64,000 nt of DNA from Streptomyces asiaticus (GCF_018138715.1 NZ_JAGSHX010000006.1:3844001-3908000); one strand, 5' to 3'. Shown: positions 33,012 to 43,417, counted from the stretch's first letter. Made by a program: numbers and translations. The notes: generated by a model not told the origin, from the sequence alone.

Positions 33012-33381
33012 CGCGGCCGGTGGGTCTTTCCCCTCCCCGCCCCTCCCCGCCCCTTCCCGCAGCATCGATATGCGGCTCCGCCGCGTGGCAGGGGCTCCGC
33101 CCCTGGCCCCCGGGGGTCGGCGAGGCGACCGTCGCCGCTGCGAACACCTGCACCAGCTGGCCGAGCGCAGTCGGCACGCTGGTGCGGCGGTTGAACGGAG
33201 CCTGGGGCGGAGCCCCGGTTTCGCTTCGCCCCCGGACCCCGGGGCCGACCATGGCCGCCGTGAACGCGGTCGGCACGCCGACGCAGCGGACGTCCGCGCG
33301 CATCCGGGCGGGGTCCGGGGCGGAGACCCGGTTCCGGGGAGGGGCGGGGTGGGGGGGCAGCCCGCCGCAGGCGTCAGCGGG
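33012..33381. repeat. Gene-free 370-bp interval of dispersed GC-rich repeats
   Basis: No credible gene. Contains the exact second copies of the blocks seen at 18123-18167: 29 bp at 33061-33089 and 18 bp at 33360-33377. In the first locus the two blocks are contiguous; here about 270 bp of GGGGCTCCGCCCC-type and CGGAGCCCCGG-type sequence separates them. Two similar 30-bp segments (about 33145-33180 and 33262-33295, both with CGAACG/CGGTCGGCACGC-like parts) hint at a further duplication. Confidence 0.7.
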
Positions 33382-33597
33382 CTAGAACAGGGACTGCTGG
33401 CCCGGCGTCGGGGGCTCTTCCTCGCCGAACAGCTTTGGCGGAGTCGTGAGCAGCGGCGCGATCCGTCGCGAGCCGGGGCAGGAGATCAGCTCGTACGCGG
33501 AGCGCCGCCCCGGCGGGTCATGGCGGGCGAAGCGCCCGCCGACGACCGCGATCTCTCGGGTGCAGACCGGGCAGGTGCGGCGGGGTGACGACGACAT
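33382..33597 (-). CDS. Small zinc-ribbon-like protein (71 aa)
   Basis: Unknown function. Sequence begins MSSSPRRTCPVCTREIAVVGGRFARHDPPGR and contains one CPVC pair and a later Cys in ELISCPGSRR, a pattern resembling a half or rubredoxin-like zinc knuckle, then a Pro-rich C-terminus ending QQSLF. Start ATG at 33597. Short and soluble. The gene ends directly at the repeat block to its left. Small zinc-finger-like proteins of this type are common in Streptomyces; no role is known to me. Confidence 0.75.
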   Translation of the reverse strand: MSSSPRRTCPVCTREIAVVGGRFARHDPPGRRSAYELISCPGSRRIAPLLTTPPKLFGEEEPPTPGQQSLF

Positions 33598-33713
33598 GGG
33601 TCCAGTGTCGCCCAGCCCTCCGACAACAGCTCCGTACCCACGCCCCGATGCCCCGGCGCCCGCCGCCCAGCCCAGCCGGGGCGACCCGGCATCCGGCAGC
33701 CCGAACCGCTCGC

Positions 33714-35303
<1,590 letters not shown>

Positions 35304-35434
35304 GGGTCACGCCTCCTGATGGCTGATACCGGGCGTTCTCCCGGTACGGGGCCTTGTTCACAGCATGCGTCGATGTTCGCCCCACGGCAGCCCCGGGAAG
35401 CATTCAGAGCAAAAAGATCAGGGGAGGGGTTCGG

Positions 35435-36331
35435 ATGCACCGGACAGCGGTGGTCGGCACCGCGCTGGCCACGGCCACGGCGGCGGCACTGGTCGCCGGG
35501 TGCCGGCCGGGAGAGGCGACCGTGAACGGCCGGGGGCAGGAACGGCCCCAGGCCCGGGCCAGTACGAGCGCGCCCGCGCGCGAGACGCCGCCCCGGCCGC
35601 AGCGCACGTACACCCACAAGGCCAAGCCCAAGCGGGTGGCGGTGCGCCCGCCGCGCGCCACGGCCCCTCCCGCGCCGCGGCGCACCGCGCCGAGGGTGGC
35701 CCCGCCGGTGATCCCCTTCGGCACCAGCGGGGACCGGGTGCGCGAGCTCCAGGCCCGGCTGCGCGCGCTCGGCCTCTTCCACCGGAACCCGACGGGGTAC
35801 TTCGGCACGATCACGCAGGCGTCGGTCAGCGCGTACCAGCGGGGCCACGGCCTCGCGGCCACCGGCTCGGTGAGCCGGCGCACCTGGGCCTCACTGCGCT
35901 CGGCGACCAAGACGCCCACGCGCGACGAGCTCTACCCGCCGACCACCCTTCCGCTGGCCAAGCCCGATCCGCGGTGCCTGACCGGCCGGGTGCTGTGCAT
36001 CAGCAAGACCAGCCGCACCCTGGCCTGGATGGTGAACGGCCGGGTGGTGTCGGCGATGGATGTGCGCTTCGGCTCGGAGTACACCCCGACCCGGGAGGGG
36101 CTGTTCCAGGTCAACTTCAAGAGCCGCGACCACGTCTCGACGATCTATCACACGCCGATGCCCTACGCGATGTTCTTCAGCGGCGGCCAGGCGGTGCACT
36201 ACTCCGCGGACTTCGCCGCCCGCGGCTACAGCGGCGCCTCACACGGCTGTGTGAACGTCCGGGACAAGAAGAAGATCGCCGCCCTCTTCGACCGGGTTAA
36301 GGCGGGCGACAAGGTCGTCGTCTACAAGTAG
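35435..36331 (+). CDS. L,D-transpeptidase lipoprotein with peptidoglycan-binding domain
   Basis: Cross-links or modifies peptidoglycan stem peptides outside the membrane. Lipobox LVAGC at residues 19-23 after a short hydrophobic segment; a basic Pro/Arg-rich linker; PG_binding_1 domain (SGDRVRELQARLRALGLFHRNPTGYFGTITQASVSAYQRGHGL); then the YkuD catalytic domain with CISKTSRTLAWMVNGRVV and the active site AVHYSADFAARGYSGASHGCVNVRDKKKIAALF (His and Cys of SHGCVN). GGGGAGGGG lies before the ATG. Length 298 aa. Followed by a strong terminator. Confidence 0.94.
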   Translation: MHRTAVVGTALATATAAALVAGCRPGEATVNGRGQERPQARASTSAPARETPPRPQRTYTHKAKPKRVAVRPPRATAPPAPRRTAPRVAPPVIPFGTSGDRVRELQARLRALGLFHRNPTGYFGTITQASVSAYQRGHGLAATGSVSRRTWASLRSATKTPTRDELYPPTTLPLAKPDPRCLTGRVLCISKTSRTLAWMVNGRVVSAMDVRFGSEYTPTREGLFQVNFKSRDHVSTIYHTPMPYAMFFSGGQAVHYSADFAARGYSGASHGCVNVRDKKKIAALFDRVKAGDKVVVYK

Positions 36332-36413
36332 GCCCGCAACCATCAATTGAGGAACCCCGACGGCGAGGACCCGGTCCGCGAAAGCGGCGCCGGTTTAGGC
36401 GCAAAAAGCAGGG

Positions 36414-36454
36414 CGGCGCGGGCAGAGCCGGGGGAACGTGCTCTGCCCGCGCCG
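36414..36454. terminator. Strong 15-bp terminator hairpin between convergent genes
   Basis: Perfect arms CGGCGCGGGCAGAGC and its reverse complement (36440-36454) with an 11-nt loop. It lies between the L,D-transpeptidase stop (36331) and the stop of the ECF-partner gene (36571), so it can terminate both transcripts. No T-tract. Confidence 0.85.
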
Positions 36455-36570
36455 AATGCGCGGAGCCGTCGGTACGGGGGGAACCTCGGCTCCCGCGCGG
36501 CCGATGACCAGTCGGCCCGTTTCTTTCAGCGTCACCGCTGAAAAAAACGTCACACCTGGGTGCCGGAGTC

Positions 36571-37806
36571 TCAGTCGGCACCCTTTTCCGCGGTGGTCGT
36601 GGGGTCGTCCGATGCGGGCGACTCCGTGGACTTCAAGGGGTCAGCGGCGGTCGTGGGGGTGGTGGCGTCGGTCGGCGTGTCGGTGGTGCCCGGCGGAGGG
36701 GGCGGCGGGGCCGGGTCGCCGTCCCCGCCACCTTTTCCCGGATCGCCGCCGGAGTCGCCACCGCTGTCCGAACCGGCACTGTCACCGGAGCCGGAGCCGC
36801 CGTTGCCGCCGTTGCCGTTGCCGCCCCCGTCGTTGCCGCCGTTGCCGTTGCCGCCGTTGCCGCTGTCCGTGCCGCCGCTGCCGCCGCCGCTGCCCGTGCT
36901 CTCGTCGCTGCGCGGGGTGTTGCCCGCACCGTCGTCGGCCAGGGCCTGCGTGCAGTAGCCGTGGATGGCGGACGCGCCGCCCGCCGCCTTCGTCAGCTTC
37001 TTCAGCGACTTCTTGTCGAGGCCCGCGCCCACACCCGTCTCCGAGTCCAGGTAGCGCGGGCAGACGCGCAGGGCCCACCCCGCAACGCCGGGCTTCCCCT
37101 TCGAGGAGCCGTTCGACGTGCCGTTCTTGCCCTTGCCGCCGCCCTTCGGGTCGGAGGAAACCGTTCCGCCCTGGGCGCCGTTCGAGCCCACATCGCTGGC
37201 ATCGTTGTCGCCCGAACCACTGGGATCAGGCGTCGTCGTACCGCCGTCCTCGGAGATCTCCGGATGGGCGGAGTCCCGGCCGGAACCGCCGTCCGGCATG
37301 CTCACCGAGGGGCCCGGAGTGTGGTCGCTCTGCCCGAACGGTGTCGGCAGTACCCCCGCGGCTGCCGCCACCGCGAATCCGCTGAGCGCGCATCCGGCCA
37401 CGACCGCGACCATGCCCGCGCGCAGCGGGCGCCGCAGCCGCGGCTGTCTCTCTCTGAACCGGCGGATCCGGTGCGGCCGCCGGGCCGTGTCCATGTCGGC
37501 CACCTCGGCCACGGACCCCGCCCCGGCCACGGACCCCGCCCCGGCCACGGCCTCCGCCTCGACCCGGGCCGCCCGGAAGGCGGCCACGGCCGCCTCCTCA
37601 CCGGGCAGCGCGGACGCGTCGGAGGGGGCCGCCGTACGACCCGCGCCGGCGGCGGCGCTGAGCACGGCCGCCAACCGTTCCGCGTCGGCATATGACTGGT
37701 CGCCCCGGCCGTCGGGAGCTCCAGGCTGCCCCTCGACCGGTTCGCCGCGAAGCAACCGCTCCGCGGCACTGTCATCCAGCCAGCTGTAGCGGTGGTCTTC
37801 GGCCAT
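36571..37806 (-). CDS. Membrane protein partner of the ECF sigma factor, Gly/Asn/Ser-rich extracellular domain
   Basis: Possible anti-sigma or sensor protein, judged from context. N-terminal ~115 residues are cytoplasmic and acidic (AEDHRYSWLDDSAAERLL), with a duplicated VAGAGS element; one membrane segment RPLRAGMVAVVAGCALSGFAVAAAAGVL; then ~250 residues outside with very low complexity (GGNGNGG/NGG repeats, Pro run, Thr/Asp-rich end) around one short folded island, GWALRVCPRYLDSETGVGAGLDKKSLKKLTKAAGGASAIHGYC, with two Cys. No classical zinc anti-sigma motif (HxxxCxxC). ATG at 37806 overlaps the sigma stop by one nt (TGATG). Confidence 0.8.
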   Translation of the reverse strand: MAEDHRYSWLDDSAAERLLRGEPVEGQPGAPDGRGDQSYADAERLAAVLSAAAGAGRTAAPSDASALPGEEAAVAAFRAARVEAEAVAGAGSVAGAGSVAEVADMDTARRPHRIRRFRERQPRLRRPLRAGMVAVVAGCALSGFAVAAAAGVLPTPFGQSDHTPGPSVSMPDGGSGRDSAHPEISEDGGTTTPDPSGSGDNDASDVGSNGAQGGTVSSDPKGGGKGKNGTSNGSSKGKPGVAGWALRVCPRYLDSETGVGAGLDKKSLKKLTKAAGGASAIHGYCTQALADDGAGNTPRSDESTGSGGGSGGTDSGNGGNGNGGNDGGGNGNGGNGGSGSGDSAGSDSGGDSGGDPGKGGGDGDPAPPPPPPGTTDTPTDATTPTTAADPLKSTESPASDDPTTTAEKGAD

Positions 37807-38486
37807 CACATGTCCTTCTGCGTTGGCGCGCGTGAATCCGTCACACCAGCAGACTTCGCCGCACCCGGCTTGGTTGCGCCGCCGCCGTGTGACTCGCGTT
37901 GCCCCGGGACCCCGTCGAGCACCGAATCGCCCCCGGCCGCGGGGCCGATCAGATCGGCGAGCCGCCGCAGACCCCGGTGGGCGGCGGTGCGCACCGCCCC
38001 GGGCCGCTTGCCCAGCACCGCGGCCGCGCTCTTGGCGTCGAGGCCGAGGACCACCCGGAGCACCACCGCCTCGGCCTGGTCCTGCGGCAGCTGGGAGATC
38101 AGCCCGAGCGCCTTGCCGGTGCCGATGGACTCCATCGCCTCACCGGCCGTGTCCGCGTCGGACGGCCGGAACTCCAGCTCCGACTCATCGCCGCCGATGG
38201 CCGGGCGGCGGCCGCGCATCCGTATGTGGTCCAGCGCGCGATTGCGGGCTATCCGGGCCGCCCAGCCCCGGAAACGGTCCGCGTCTCCGCTGAACCGTTG
38301 CAGGTCACGGGCTATTTGCAGCCAAGCTTCCGAGGTGATGTCCTCCGCATCGCCATCACCGACCAGCGTGCGTACGTAGCCGAGGAGGCGAGGGTGCACG
38401 GACCGGTAGACGGTCCGGAAGGCGGTCTCGTCCCCTTCTTGCGCCGCGAGCACCGCGGCGGTCAGTTCCGCGTCGTCGCCCTGCAC
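37806..38486 (-). CDS. ECF-type RNA polymerase sigma factor
   Basis: Sigma-70 family, group 4. Region 2: DETAFRTVYRSVHPRLLGYVRTLVGDGDAEDITSEAWLQIARDLQRFSGDADRFRGWAARIARNRALDHIRMRGRRPA. Region 4: GLISQLPQDQAEAVVLRVVLGLDAKSAAAVLGKRPGAVRTAAHRGLRRLADLI. A 35-residue Gly-rich tail follows. GTG at 38486 with AGGAAG upstream is chosen; a GTG six codons earlier is possible. Coupled by TGATG to the membrane partner, the usual sigma/anti-sigma arrangement. Length 226 aa. Regulon unknown. Confidence 0.92.
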   Translation of the reverse strand: MQGDDAELTAAVLAAQEGDETAFRTVYRSVHPRLLGYVRTLVGDGDAEDITSEAWLQIARDLQRFSGDADRFRGWAARIARNRALDHIRMRGRRPAIGGDESELEFRPSDADTAGEAMESIGTGKALGLISQLPQDQAEAVVLRVVLGLDAKSAAAVLGKRPGAVRTAAHRGLRRLADLIGPAAGGDSVLDGVPGQRESHGGGATKPGAAKSAGVTDSRAPTQKDM

Positions 38487-38547
38487 GCTCTCTTCCTGCC
38501 CCACTCGGAGAATCCGTGGTCCAGTCGATTCCGGCGTAACCCGCGGG

Positions 38548-39600
38548 CTAGCCCTGCCCGTAGGGCGGGTACTGCTGACCGGGCTGGCCGGGCGGCGGGG
38601 TCGGCGGCATCTGAGGGGCACCATACGGCGCGGAGCCGGGGGCCGGGGAGCCGTACGGGTTCGGCGACGGCATTCCAGACGGCATTCCATACGGGGCCGG
38701 ACCGGCCATCTGCGGGGGCAGCGAGGCCCGCTGCTCCTGCATCGCGGTGATCTGCCGGACCAGCAGCAGCGCCAGGACCGCCGCGGCCATGAAGATCACG
38801 ATGGCGAACATGTCGAAGGCCAGGATGGAGTGCAGGCTCTCGATGTCGCTCTTCGCCTCCGAGGGAGAAGGGGCGTAGTCGTCGCCCTCCACCTTGCCCC
38901 GCAGCAGGTTGTACCGGATCCCGCCGACGGCGTTGGTGACCAGCGCCACGATCCAGGTGACCCACCAGCCGTTGAGCACACCGCGGCTGACGGCCTGCGG
39001 CCCCTGCGGGGAGCTGGCGCGCCAGATGTCGTTGGCGATCTGCTTGGGGAACCAGAGGTTGACCACCGGGGTGAACCATGAACCGGCCGCCCAGCCGCTG
39101 CTGAAGCGGTGCTGGCCGGGGGCGAAGACCTCGGCGTTCAACCGCAGCCGCCGGAACCAGATCGCCCAGACCACGGCGATCGCGACGGTGAGCAGCGAGT
39201 AGATGACCTGGGCCGTGGTGAACATGTCGTCGGCGTCGTTGAGGTCGTCCTCGGTGATGGAGACCGACTTGCCCTCGACCGCGTCCAGCATGTCCCCGAT
39301 CACGCTGTACTGGCCGGATCGCGCCACAAGGAGGAAGATGAGCGCGGGCAGCGCCAGCCCGAACAGCACGACGAGCGTGGTGGAGAGACCGCGCCGCAGA
39401 TCGACCCCACCGGTCGGCATGCCCATCGGCGGAGCGGCCGGGTAGCCGTAGCCGCCGGGCATCGGCGGGCTCTGCGGCGGGACGGACGGCTGCTGCGGGG
39501 GGCCGGTCGGCTGCTGGAGCTGCTGCTGGTAGGTCCCGCATGCGGCGCAGCGCCCGTCGGGGCCGACGGCGACAGCGCGGCAGTTCCCACACGGATACAT
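38548..39600 (-). CDS. DUF4328 membrane protein with N-terminal zinc ribbon
   Basis: Unknown function. N-terminus MYPCGNCRAVAVGPDGRCAACGTYQQQ is a CxxC...CxxC zinc ribbon, followed by a Pro/Gln linker. Membrane segments near residues 75-95 (LSTTLVVLFGLALPALIFLLV), 135-155, 220-240 and 275-300. The DUF4328 core FSSGWAAGSWFTPVVNLWFPKQIANDIWRASSP is present. The C-terminus is a Pro/Gly/Tyr-rich tail (about 60 residues) ending PPYGQG. ATG at 39600. About 60 bp upstream of the sigma gene on the same strand, so possibly co-transcribed with it. Confidence 0.9.
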   Translation of the reverse strand: MYPCGNCRAVAVGPDGRCAACGTYQQQLQQPTGPPQQPSVPPQSPPMPGGYGYPAAPPMGMPTGGVDLRRGLSTTLVVLFGLALPALIFLLVARSGQYSVIGDMLDAVEGKSVSITEDDLNDADDMFTTAQVIYSLLTVAIAVVWAIWFRRLRLNAEVFAPGQHRFSSGWAAGSWFTPVVNLWFPKQIANDIWRASSPQGPQAVSRGVLNGWWVTWIVALVTNAVGGIRYNLLRGKVEGDDYAPSPSEAKSDIESLHSILAFDMFAIVIFMAAAVLALLLVRQITAMQEQRASLPPQMAGPAPYGMPSGMPSPNPYGSPAPGSAPYGAPQMPPTPPPGQPGQQYPPYGQG

Positions 39601-39928
39601 GGTCTTTTGAGTCCCCCTGGGAACGTGACCGCTCCGGGCCACGCGAGAAAATAAGCCTCTGACCGCGCCCAGAGCGCGGACCTGCACGTTACGGGCATCC
39701 GACCGGTCCCGTCCAGAGCGGATCGGGCCCCGGACAGCGGGGTGAAGTCCCCGGTTTCGCGCAAGGGGAGGTGTGACGTAATCGAGGCGTGCGACGCTGT
39801 AAGGGGTACGAGCCTGTTCCAGGCTCTCCTGATCGACGGTCGGGGCCTCTCCTGTGGGGGGTGGCGGCCCCGACCGTCCTTCTCTTCTCCCTCCCGGAGC
39901 GCTCTAGGAGCCCGCGAGGTTTCCGCGC
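39601..39928. other. Gene-free 328-bp interval with two hairpins
   Basis: No gene seen. It holds the promoter region of the DUF4328 gene (to the left, minus strand) and two hairpins downstream of the GH20 gene: GAGCCT/AGGCTC with a 5-nt loop (39810-39826) and a larger one at 39835-39878. No promoter boxes could be assigned with confidence. Confidence 0.6.
39835..39878 (-). terminator. Terminator hairpin after the GH20 gene
   Basis: Thirteen-bp perfect stem (GACGGTCGGGGCC with its complement, 18-nt GT-rich loop) starting 50 nt past the GH20 stop. A second shorter hairpin follows further downstream (39810-39826). Confidence 0.7.
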
Positions 39929-41572
39929 TCAGACCCCCAGCCGCTCCGCGAGCCGGGTGAAGTCCGACCAGCTCAGCGGCGGCTTCCCGGGGTCCCACAC
40001 CCGCTGCGCCAGCGCCGCGAGCGGCAGCCGGATGCCCTGGGCCACCTGAGCGGGGGTCTGGGCCTCGGGCCGGTCGCCCCAGATCGCGAAGCGGGCGCCG
40101 AGGATCCGGTCGGGTCCGGTCAGGCTCTTGTCGGCGACGGGCGTGGAGCCGCGCAGCACCGCCGGGGACCAGTCCTCGTACATGCGTTCCCCGGTCGGAT
40201 AGGTGAAGCCGCCGGGCTGGCCGAGCACGTAATAGAGGAAGGAGTCGTTCAGGTTGACCATCTCGCGGCCCTCCCTCAGATACTCCTCCGGCTGCCGTGC
40301 GGTCTCCTTCAGCCGTCCCGTCCAGTACTCGACCTCGATGTTCTTGGCGGGCTGGACGACGCCGCCCGCGAAGAAGCCGTCGTTCCACGCCTTGGGCTGC
40401 TTGCCGAGCTGCCGCGCGAGCCGGGCCCGGTCGTTCAGCCAGCCGGTGACCAGATCCTGCACCCGGGCGCTGGGGCCGTATGCCCGCTTGGCGGCGGCCG
40501 CCAGCTTGGGGAACGACGCCTGGGGGTCCTTGACGGTCAGCGCGAGGTACTCATCGGCGCCCAGGTGCCACCAGCGGCCGGGGAAGAGCGGGGCGTACTC
40601 GCGCATCAGGTCGTCGACGATGCGGGCCGCGGCCGGATTGGAGATGTCCACCGAGCCCTGGAAGGTGGTGCCGCCCGCGTTGCGCAGCTGGAGCTGCGGA
40701 TGGGCCCGGATGACGGTGCCGAGGTGGCCCGGCGAGTCGATCTCGGGGATGACGGTGATGTGCAGCCGCTGCCCGAGCGCGACGATCTGCCGGACCTGGT
40801 CCTTGGTGAGGTGCGGGGACGAGACGATCTCGGGGTGGCTGGTGCTCTGGATGCGGAAGCCCTGATCGTCCGAGAAGTGCAGGGCCAGCTGGTTGAGCTT
40901 GAGATCGGCCATCTCGCGCATCCGGGCCTCGATCCACCCGACCGAGTAGAACTTGCGCGCGATGTCCAGGTTGAGGCCGCGCTGGGCGCGGCCGGGCCGG
41001 TCGTGGATCACGCCCTCGGGGAGCTGACCGCCGGAGCGCAGGGCCTGTTTCACGGTGCGGGTGCCGTAGAAGACGCCCGCCTCGGCGGGGCCGGTGATCA
41101 GGGCGCGGCCGCCCGCGACCTTCAGGGTGTACGCCTCGCCGCCACCGCTCTCCTTCGGGGCGAGGCCCAGGGAGAGGTCACCGCGGCGGGCGGGGCCGGA
41201 GGCGGTGCGCAGCCCCAGCTCCGCGGCGATCATGCGGGCCTCGTCGGCGAGCGGGCCCTTGAGATCGGCCACCACCCGGCTGTTGTCGCCGGGCCGCCAG
41301 CCAGGGCCCGAGGCCGGGGTGAAGTCACGGACTGAGGGGATGGTGCGGGGCGGTGCGGCGGCCGCCGTGCGGTGCGGCGGGACGGCCGAGGGGGACCGCG
41401 CCGAGGTGGCGGTCGTGGCGTGCGCCGAGGACCGCGCGGGCGAGCGGGTGCCCGGCGTGCCCTGCCCGCCCTCCGTCTGCTGACAGCCGAGAGTGGTCAG
41501 GACGAGCGCGCCGACGGCCCCCGCGACGAGGCCGCGGACGCAGGTCCCGGTGGCTCTGAGCGGCAATCCCAT
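39929..41572 (-). CDS. Beta-N-acetylhexosaminidase lipoprotein (GH20)
   Basis: Extracellular enzyme releasing terminal GlcNAc/GalNAc from chitin or peptidoglycan fragments. Lipobox LTTLGCQQ after a hydrophobic segment; linker rich in Ala/Ser/Thr; GH20b N-domain; catalytic barrel from RGLNLDIARKFYSVGWIEARMREMADLKLNQLALHFSDDQGFRI, with the Asp-Glu pair in WWHLGADEYL, and substrate-binding VEYWTGRL and FAIWGDRPEA. Length 547 aa. GGAGGAGG precedes the ATG at 41572. Streptomyces GH20 enzymes of this kind work in GlcNAc foraging and wall turnover; no DasR site was noticed in the short upstream region. Confidence 0.94.
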   Translation of the reverse strand: MGLPLRATGTCVRGLVAGAVGALVLTTLGCQQTEGGQGTPGTRSPARSSAHATTATSARSPSAVPPHRTAAAAPPRTIPSVRDFTPASGPGWRPGDNSRVVADLKGPLADEARMIAAELGLRTASGPARRGDLSLGLAPKESGGGEAYTLKVAGGRALITGPAEAGVFYGTRTVKQALRSGGQLPEGVIHDRPGRAQRGLNLDIARKFYSVGWIEARMREMADLKLNQLALHFSDDQGFRIQSTSHPEIVSSPHLTKDQVRQIVALGQRLHITVIPEIDSPGHLGTVIRAHPQLQLRNAGGTTFQGSVDISNPAAARIVDDLMREYAPLFPGRWWHLGADEYLALTVKDPQASFPKLAAAAKRAYGPSARVQDLVTGWLNDRARLARQLGKQPKAWNDGFFAGGVVQPAKNIEVEYWTGRLKETARQPEEYLREGREMVNLNDSFLYYVLGQPGGFTYPTGERMYEDWSPAVLRGSTPVADKSLTGPDRILGARFAIWGDRPEAQTPAQVAQGIRLPLAALAQRVWDPGKPPLSWSDFTRLAERLGV

Positions 41573-41807
41573 GGCGGTGTACCTCCTCCTCGGGCCTCCC
41601 CGCTTCAGGCGTTCGGCCGCGTATGGCCGAAAAACGCCCTGCGCCCCGAATGCCGTCCACCGCATGCGATAAAACCTCCCCGTTCGGGTGATATCGCGCT
41701 CCCTCCGGCACGCCCGCCTCCCCGCGTCGTTAGCGTGTACTGCTCACGCGCCCAGCCCATGTGTCCCACGCCTCCCCCGGGTCCGTTTCTCCCGGGCGTC
41801 CGTTCCC

Positions 41808-42380
41808 ATGCGCGCCTCATGCGTGTCCGAGGAGTCCACGCTGTCCAGGTCCAGGTCCCGCGCCGCCGCCTCCCGCCTCGACCGGCTCAACACCGCCCCC
41901 GCCGACGCGGCCGAGGCCGCGCTACTCGCCTGTTGCGGCAGCCGCCGCTGGGCCCGGCTGATCGCGGCCCACCGACCGTACCCGGACCTGGATGCGCTGC
42001 TCGCCGCCGGGGACGAGGCCAGCTATGACCTCACCCCCGCCGATCTGGACGAGGCGCTCGCGGACGAGTCGGTCGTCGGCCATGAGCTGCCGCCCGCGGA
42101 CAGCCTGGGGGCGCTGGCCGCGCACACCGCGCTCCAGGCCGCCCACGACGCGTACGAGCGTCGATTCGGTCACGTTTTCGTCATCTGTCTGGATGGTCTG
42201 CTGCCCGAGGAGCGACTGGACCGGCTGCTGACCGGGATCCGGGACCGGCTGGGCAACGAGCGCGAGCGGGAGCGGGACAACACCGCCGAGGAGCTGCGGC
42301 GCATCGCCCGCGGCAGACTGGTCCGGCTGACCGGACATCGGTCCCGTTCACCGGAAGTGCCCGGGTTCCGGATCGCGTGA
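41808..42380 (+). CDS. 2-oxo-4-hydroxy-4-carboxy-5-ureidoimidazoline (OHCU) decarboxylase
   Basis: Third step of uric acid breakdown, giving S-allantoin. Family features: RLNTAPADAAEAALLACCGSRRWARLIAAHRPYPDLDALLAA, TPADLDEALADESVVGHELPPADSLGALAAHTALQAAHDAYERRFGHVFVICLDGLLPEERLDRLLTGIRDRLGNERERERDNTAEELRRIARGRLVRL. The end of helix FGHVFVIC and the ExxxTAEELRRIARGRL tail are typical. The conserved catalytic His in HPRIG-type sites is not obvious (GHELPPA here), so activity needs checking. Start uncertain: ATG 41808 or the GTG five codons later. No other urate genes nearby. Confidence 0.75.
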   Translation: MRASCVSEESTLSRSRSRAAASRLDRLNTAPADAAEAALLACCGSRRWARLIAAHRPYPDLDALLAAGDEASYDLTPADLDEALADESVVGHELPPADSLGALAAHTALQAAHDAYERRFGHVFVICLDGLLPEERLDRLLTGIRDRLGNERERERDNTAEELRRIARGRLVRLTGHRSRSPEVPGFRIA

Positions 42381-42536
42381 TCGCCCGTCCGTGCTTGATC
42401 GATCACACTTGAGCCCCCCGGAGCAACCCTCCGACAACACGTCGGTACGATGGCCAGGGCCGGTGGACCGTACCCGGCCGGGCCCGACCGACCCCGAAGC
42501 CGGCAGGCCCCAATCCCGCTTCCGGAGGGTTTTTCC

Positions 42537-42917
42537 GTGCCGGCTGGAACGCTGTACCGCGGCCGGGAAGGCATGTGGTCCTGGGTGGCTCACCGAGTCA
42601 CCGGCGTCCTCATCTTCTTCTTCCTGTTCGTACACGTGCTGGACACCTCGCTGGTCCGCGTCTCGCCCGAGGCGTACGACGACGTGGTCGCCACGTACAA
42701 GAATCCCGTCGTGAACCTGATGGAGTACGGCCTGGTGGCCGCCATCCTGTTTCACGCCCTCAACGGCCTTCGCGTCATCGCCGTCGACTTCTGGTCCAAG
42801 GGCGCGAGGTACCAGCGTCAGATGCTCTGGGGCGTCGTCGGTATCTGGGTCGTGCTGATGGCCGGTGCCTTCTACCCGGTCCTCCAGCACACGCTGCGCG
42901 AACTGTTCGGGAGCTGA
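42537..42917 (+). CDS. sdhC: Succinate dehydrogenase cytochrome b556 subunit
   Basis: Membrane anchor binding heme b and quinone in complex II. Three hydrophobic helices; the N-terminal MWSWVAHRVTGVLIFFFLFVHVLD carries the Ser/His/Arg quinone and heme residues. GTG at 42537 with CGGAGGG upstream gives 126 aa, the normal size. First gene of sdhCDAB; 5 bp to sdhD. Confidence 0.95.
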   Translation: MPAGTLYRGREGMWSWVAHRVTGVLIFFFLFVHVLDTSLVRVSPEAYDDVVATYKNPVVNLMEYGLVAAILFHALNGLRVIAVDFWSKGARYQRQMLWGVVGIWVVLMAGAFYPVLQHTLRELFGS

Positions 42918-42922
42918 CGCAC

Positions 42923-43393
42923 ATGTCCGCCGAGACCACCACCCCCGCGAGCGACGCGGTCAGCGCGTACGACGTGGACCACCCGGCCCCGGTCATCGAG
43001 CCGCCGCGGGCCCGCACCCGTAAGACGCCCAGGGCGACCCGGACGAACTTCGAGATGTACGGCTGGCTCTTCATGCGCCTGTCCGGCGTCCTGCTGGTCG
43101 TCCTGGTCCTGGGCCATCTGCTGATCCAGCTGGTGCTGGACGGCGGTGTCACCAAGATCGGCTTCGCCTTCGTGGCCGGCCGCTGGGCCTCGCCGTTCTG
43201 GCAGGCATGGGATCTGATCATGCTCTGGCTCGCCACGCTGCACGGCGCGAACGGCCTGCGCACGATCATCAACGACTACGCGGAGCGGGACAACACCCGC
43301 CTGTGGCTGAAGGCGCTGCTCTACACGGCGGCGGGATTCACCATCGTGCTCGGCACTCTGGTGATCTTCACCTTCGACCCGAACATCCGCTAG
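42923..43393 (+). CDS. sdhD: Succinate dehydrogenase hydrophobic membrane anchor subunit
   Basis: Second membrane anchor of complex II. A ~40-residue hydrophilic N-terminus (common in Streptomyces) precedes three helices: EMYGWLFMRLSGVLLVVLVLGHLLIQLV with a heme-type His, ASPFWQAWDLIMLWLATLHGANGLRTIINDY and a final hydrophobic helix. ATG at 42923. Length 156 aa. Twenty-four bp upstream of sdhA. Confidence 0.95.
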   Translation: MSAETTTPASDAVSAYDVDHPAPVIEPPRARTRKTPRATRTNFEMYGWLFMRLSGVLLVVLVLGHLLIQLVLDGGVTKIGFAFVAGRWASPFWQAWDLIMLWLATLHGANGLRTIINDYAERDNTRLWLKALLYTAAGFTIVLGTLVIFTFDPNIR

Positions 43394-43417
43394 GCCCCGG
43401 GGCTGAGGTATCCACTC

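Noticed and set aside
36760-36900. Regularly spaced CCGTTGCCG-type repeats that could suggest a CRISPR-like array
   Set aside because: Units are coding (Gly/Asn-rich domain of the ECF partner), too short and without spacers.
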